NCBI GenBank assembly: GCA_043775925.1
Contig: JAYVRW010000397.1
Coordinates: forward strand, 1 to 10,362
DNA: 10,362 nt
Direction of reading: 5' to 3'
Source of the DNA: JAFDVL01 sp043775925
GTDB lineage: Bacteria > Acidobacteriota > Blastocatellia > RBC074
Part shown: piece by piece, positions 7,662 to 10,362 of the stretch
How the letters are laid out: every line of letters starts with the position of its first letter
Position numbering within the stretch: the first letter of the stretch is position 1
The notes under the pieces: model-generated
The model's input: the letters and a program-made list of their open reading frames with translations, nothing else
The model's database searches: none
Told to the model about the DNA's origin: nothing
Position numbers and translations under genes: made by a program

Positions 7662-7688
7662 CTCCTTATTTTTCCCACGCGGGGAAAA
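7662..7688 (-). promoter_or_regulatory. Ribosome binding site and adjoining leader hairpin of the receptor gene
   Basis: On the minus strand AAGGAG (plus 7662-7667) lies 12 nt before the ATG at 7649, with a second AAAGG closer in. Directly upstream of AAGGAG is an inverted repeat, TTTTCCC (7670-7676), a 5-nt loop (7677-7681) and GGGAAAA (7682-7688). It could be a 7-bp RNA hairpin next to the ribosome binding site or a DNA operator. The start choice is well supported; a regulatory role is inference. Confidence 0.5.
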
Positions 7689-8016
7689 TGGATTGATTAT
7701 TACCTGAAGATTGAGCCTCAAACGTTTTTTTTCACACAGGAGAATATACGTTATAAACTCTGCATTTAAAGTTAAGAGAAGTTTTGATATAAGACATAGA
7801 AAGAGAAATGCTATATCTTCTTGACGCTGCTCGAATGTCAGCTTTTATGTATTTTCTGTTTACGAATCCCAGCTAGATTTTTTTAGTACTTTTGAAAATA
7901 CAAACGGTACAAGAACTATGAATCGAAATTAATGTACAGTTTGGAAGGCGAGCGAATTATACGCCTAACATTCAGTATTCGGCAATATCATTCAGATTAA
8001 TTAATTGAAATTTTTT
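7689..8016. other. AT-rich divergent intergenic region
   Basis: About 330 bp separate the receptor gene (minus) from the acidic orphan gene (plus). The stretch is distinctly AT-rich, has no ORF with a credible start, and must contain both promoters. On the plus strand TTGACG (7821-7826) is a fair -35 match, but the only TA-rich candidates after it (TTTATG, TATGTA) are poor -10 boxes and lie about 170 bp before the gene. A small GGCG...CGCC inverted repeat (7947-7965) and CATTCAG twice (near 7969 and 7989) lie just upstream of the orphan gene. I assign no promoter with confidence. Confidence 0.5.
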
Positions 8017-8295
8017 ATGGACTTTCAACAACCAACTTGGAATTTTGAGCAAGACCCGACAGATGAAGCAATGGACGAAACCAGTTTCAACCTACGGGCT
8101 TATTTTGACCGTCTCGAAGACGAGAAAATACAGCAGTATTCTTCAGATTGGGATGACGCCAAACTCATCGAATGGGATGGGAACTTCCGGGATGATGGAG
8201 AATTAATGTTGTTCTGTTGTGAGCGCGATGTTGATGTGCGCGAATATCGTCGTGTGTTGGAGCAGTGTGTGGCATATCGGAATCGGGTGCGGTAG
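8017..8295 (+). CDS. Small acidic hypothetical protein
   Basis: I do not recognise this protein of 92 residues. It is soluble, without signal peptide or membrane segment. It is strongly acidic over residues 1-70 (runs such as FEQDPTDEAMDE, DRLEDEK, DWDDAKLIEWDG), then has a basic helical end (VREYRRVLEQCVAYRNRVR). The central strand-like segment ELMLFCCERDVDVREYRR contains a Cys pair, and a third Cys follows. It resembles small proteins of the immunity or antitoxin size class only in length and charge, which is no evidence of role. The ATG at 8017 is preferred over TTG at 8005, though neither has a ribosome binding site. The stop codon (TAG, 8293-8295) shares its last base with the first base of the downstream inverted repeat. 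It could be a chance ORF, but its length, ATG start and position between a long upstream space and a convergent repeat favour a gene. Confidence 0.55.
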   Translation: MDFQQPTWNFEQDPTDEAMDETSFNLRAYFDRLEDEKIQQYSSDWDDAKLIEWDGNFRDDGELMLFCCERDVDVREYRRVLEQCVAYRNRVR

Positions 8296-8422
8296 GACTG
8301 GAGCGTAAGCGTCCCGCTTGCTCCAAGCGTAGCGTCATACATTTTCTGTGAATTTTTCGTTGCGCAATTTTTTACGCCGCTCACGCGACGTTTGTAAGCG
8401 GGGGACGCTTGCGCTCCAGTCC
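8295..8422. repeat. Pair of inverted REP-like hairpins (BIME-like) between convergent genes
   Basis: The left end begins GGACTGGAGCGTAAGCGTCC and the right end is its near-exact reverse complement (GGACGCTTGCGCTCCAGTCC, ending at 8422). Each end also folds by itself. Left: 8305-8311 pairs with 8315-8321 around TCC, with one G-T wobble. Right: 8394-8400 pairs with 8406-8412 around GGGGA. The element fills the space between the TAG of the acidic gene (8293-8295) and the stop of the cytochrome gene (8424-8426) almost to the base. Two imperfect-hairpin units in head-to-head orientation, GC-rich against AT-rich surroundings, are the hallmark of REP/BIME elements. It may also serve both genes as a terminator. 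Whether it recurs in the genome cannot be seen here. Confidence 0.75.
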
Positions 8423-8423
8423 G

Positions 8424-9473
8424 TCAATACTCACAAACGCGATTGGTCCTGGTGTAAGGCTTCACGGTTTTCATCTGTGATTCATTCAGATGACAATCAA
8501 AGCAGGACTCCGACTGCGGTACGAGCCGGTGTTTCATTAAAGATTTTTCTTTCGTGTCGTAATGTACCTGATGGCAACTGATGCAGGTCGTCGTAGTCTT
8601 TCCGTCTACGGCTACCTCACGAACATTGCGATAAATATGGCGCTCCAGCGGGTCAAGTTTTTCATCGTCCACCTTCTTCCAATCAATTTCATAGTCCTGA
8701 AATAAATTGTCTCCTGCGATAAAACTATTTGGATAGGGAAGCCCGGTAGATTTAGATTTCCCTTCGCGCAAATGACATTGCGCGCACAGCGAAGTAATGA
8801 TGTTTGCCTCGTTGCGTCGCCGCCTGGATAGAATCATCAACGAAGTATTGTTGGTATGTTCCAACGTCACGGCGCCATGACAGGTGTAGCAATCCAATCC
8901 GAAGCCCGCAAAAGTTTTGGTTTTTGCATCAATTCCGGTCGCATGACAACCGACACAATTGTTAGCGAATTTATCTTTGTCCCAGGCTAATTTTTCGTGA
9001 TCGCTCCATTTGGTGACCTGGTGATCCTGATCAATGGCAGCCTTCGCATTGAGCATCGCAAATTTTCCGTAGCCATCTTTTTTCAAAAAGCGGATGTACT
9101 TTCGTGCGCCGAGAAAATAAGTAATATCTTTCGTTGCTGCTAATTCCGGCAGCTTCAATACATGCTCTAAATCAGGCGCGTCTTCGATTTGCCGTAACGC
9201 CGCCGCGTGAGCATTTTTCTGCCAGTTAAGACCAATATTCGTGCGATGACAAAACAGGCATTCGTCGCCGTGAACGTATTCGGGAATGCCCTTGCCGACA
9301 CTATTGCTACCCCACGCTTTCGGATCAAGTGGTTTTTTTTCAGCCGAATCCTGCTGCGCCCACACCATCACCATTGCGCCAAAAATAGTACTGAATACAA
9401 TCAGAATTCGCAGCCAAAATCCGACCCTCGATCCCCGACCCCCGTCCACCATTTTAAATTTATTTCTTCGCAT
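8424..9473 (-). CDS. Exported hexaheme cytochrome c (cytochrome c554-like)
   Basis: A periplasmic or membrane-anchored electron-transfer protein of 349 residues from the chosen ATG. Six CXXCH heme-attachment motifs are visible: CLFCH (72-76), CVGCH (173-177), CYTCH (195-199), CAQCH (230-234), CISCH (297-301) and CFDCH (324-328). A hydrophobic segment (LRILIVFSTIFGAMVMVWA, 21-39) before AQQ is a signal peptide or anchor. Spacing and style resemble the cytochrome c554/multiheme family. I see no feature identifying it as a nitrite or hydroxylamine enzyme. ATG 9473 overlaps the upstream VOC gene by 14 nt and has GGTGG six bases before it; ATG 9452, just after the upstream stop, is the alternative and removes seven basic-rich residues. 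The gene is translationally coupled to, or at least cotranscribed with, the exported VOC gene. The partner redox enzyme is not in the window. Confidence 0.9.
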   Translation of the reverse strand: MRRNKFKMVDGGRGSRVGFWLRILIVFSTIFGAMVMVWAQQDSAEKKPLDPKAWGSNSVGKGIPEYVHGDECLFCHRTNIGLNWQKNAHAAALRQIEDAPDLEHVLKLPELAATKDITYFLGARKYIRFLKKDGYGKFAMLNAKAAIDQDHQVTKWSDHEKLAWDKDKFANNCVGCHATGIDAKTKTFAGFGLDCYTCHGAVTLEHTNNTSLMILSRRRRNEANIITSLCAQCHLREGKSKSTGLPYPNSFIAGDNLFQDYEIDWKKVDDEKLDPLERHIYRNVREVAVDGKTTTTCISCHQVHYDTKEKSLMKHRLVPQSESCFDCHLNESQMKTVKPYTRTNRVCEY

Positions 9474-10362
9474 GTCCTTCCACCAATTCAATCAGCAGGT
9501 TATCGGGGCCTTCGATGAAGGCAGAGCGAATCTTTGTTCCTTTAATCGGCTTAATGGCCTGAAGGATTTTTACGCTATCGGCTTTCAACCGTTTGAGCAT
9601 CGCCGATAAGTCGTCAACGCTCAGGGCGATGTGGTCAATGGCTGTGCCTTTCGTGGAGGCAAAAGTCATCCGATCTTTCCATTGATTCGCATACGCCTTT
9701 TTGGGGTATTCAATCGGAAAAATAATGACGTTGACGTTATCAATATTGAACGATGCGCTGGGGCCGATTTGGATTTCACGATAGAGGCGAGGCTTACGGG
9801 CGTTGGGATTTTTGAGCGCAGCGGAAAGCTTGATGCCAAAATGTTGACCGTACCATTCCGCCGCTGAAACCGGATCAGCACTGAACAAATGCAAATGTCC
9901 GAAGTTGTGATGACGCGCGGTATTCAGTTCGATGAGCGCATTATCAGGGCTTTGGACGTAGGAATAGTAAAATAAATCTTTGGCCCCCACGTTACCGCCA
10001 ATGTCACTGATGTCATTGATTGGCTCGAAAAATTTCGTCCCCATCGCCACTTGTTTGGCGTAGGTCGCTTTCATATCTTCAGCTCCCCAGCCCATGTGCC
10101 AAATAGTCGAAGTGAAATCCAGTCCGGGCGCTTGCTTGACTTTATTAAAGAGCAGCCACGATTTTTGCGCCCAGACGGCAGCTTGTTTGCCATCAAACTT
10201 AGCCTTTTCACAATCGAATTTACTGGTATAAAAATCTGCCGAAGCCACTGGATCGGTGACGTTAAGATGCAAATGATGGAAGTGAATTTGGGGTGATTCA
10301 GAAGTTTTCTCTTGCGCGAAAAGAGTCAATGAAATTAGGGTGAAGAGAGCGATTGAGCAGAG
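9460..10362 (-). CDS. Exported protein with two VOC (glyoxalase/dioxygenase-fold) domains (5' partial)
   Basis: A metal-dependent vicinal-oxygen-chelate protein, catalytic type unknown. The frame is open to the window edge. Residues before the first listed initiator (a TTG at 10329) read LCSIALFTLISLTLFAQE, the hydrophobic core and cleavage site of a signal peptide, so the TTG is internal and the start lies beyond 10362. Numbered from that TTG, domain 1 covers about 14-138 (HHLHLNVTDPVASADFYTSK to ALIELNTA) and domain 2 about 143-285 (GHLHLFSADPVSAAEWYGQH to LLIELVEG). Candidate metal ligands are H19 or H21, H78 and E134 in domain 1, and H145, H233 and E281 in domain 2, so both sites look intact. 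Location in the periplasm is unusual for VOC proteins, and the overlap with the hexaheme cytochrome suggests a joint redox role. The fold is secure; the reaction is not assigned. Confidence 0.88.
   Translation of the reverse strand, partial: LCSIALFTLISLTLFAQEKTSESPQIHFHHLHLNVTDPVASADFYTSKFDCEKAKFDGKQAAVWAQKSWLLFNKVKQAPGLDFTSTIWHMGWGAEDMKATYAKQVAMGTKFFEPINDISDIGGNVGAKDLFYYSYVQSPDNALIELNTARHHNFGHLHLFSADPVSAAEWYGQHFGIKLSAALKNPNARKPRLYREIQIGPSASFNIDNVNVIIFPIEYPKKAYANQWKDRMTFASTKGTAIDHIALSVDDLSAMLKRLKADSVKILQAIKPIKGTKIRSAFIEGPDNLLIELVEGHAKK

Noticed and set aside
8100..8384. Minus-strand ORF opposite the acidic protein
   Set aside because: Serine/arginine-rich composition is typical of a reverse-strand shadow, and it runs through the REP-like repeat.
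8295..8422. A CRISPR array or tRNA-like structure
   Set aside because: There are only two units, inverted rather than direct, with no regular spacers and no cloverleaf.
9207..9609. Plus-strand ORFs opposite the cytochrome and VOC genes
   Set aside because: They overlap two convincingly assigned minus-strand genes and have no recognisable features.

Overview
The window looks like a stretch of an Acidobacteriota chromosome, possibly class Blastocatellia. The main evidence is a 1,085-residue Oar-like outer-membrane receptor (carboxypeptidase-regulatory-like domain, plug, barrel), a family heavily expanded in that phylum. A moderate G+C content (by eye somewhat under 50%) and exported multiheme cytochromes also fit. 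This placement is inference; there is no rRNA or marker gene here. I saw no tRNA, rRNA, CRISPR array or transposase.

Layout, left to right. (1) A 5'-truncated MFS exporter of the EntS-like group on the plus strand. (2) Convergent to it, 7 bp away, a compact two-gene minus-strand unit. It holds a 107-residue protein with an AF2212/DUF104-like antitoxin N-terminus, then a small C39-like (papain-fold) cysteine peptidase. The peptidase is split by a one-base frameshift in a run of three C; restoring one base joins the Cys half to the His/Asp half. (3) An aldo/keto reductase on the plus strand, divergent from that unit and with a strong ribosome binding site. (4) A minus-strand two-TM potassium channel with a cytosolic RCK/TrkA module. 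(5) An intergenic space with a 95-bp imperfect inverted repeat (MITE- or REP-like) and a textbook terminator. (6) The large Oar-like receptor gene, with a hairpin in its leader. (7) An AT-rich gap of about 330 bp, then a small acidic orphan gene. (8) A pair of inverted REP-like hairpins that fills almost exactly the space between two convergent stop codons. (9) A minus-strand operon with an exported protein of two VOC (glyoxalase-fold) domains, whose 5' end lies off the window, overlapping the start of an exported hexaheme cytochrome c.

How the parts relate: most units are ordinary single-gene housekeeping or accessory functions (efflux, redox, potassium conductance, outer-membrane uptake or adhesion). 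The two pairs that look like functional units are the DUF104-like/C39-like cassette and the periplasmic VOC/hexaheme cytochrome pair. Neither has a function I can name with confidence. The three intergenic inverted repeats are the most notable non-coding structures.
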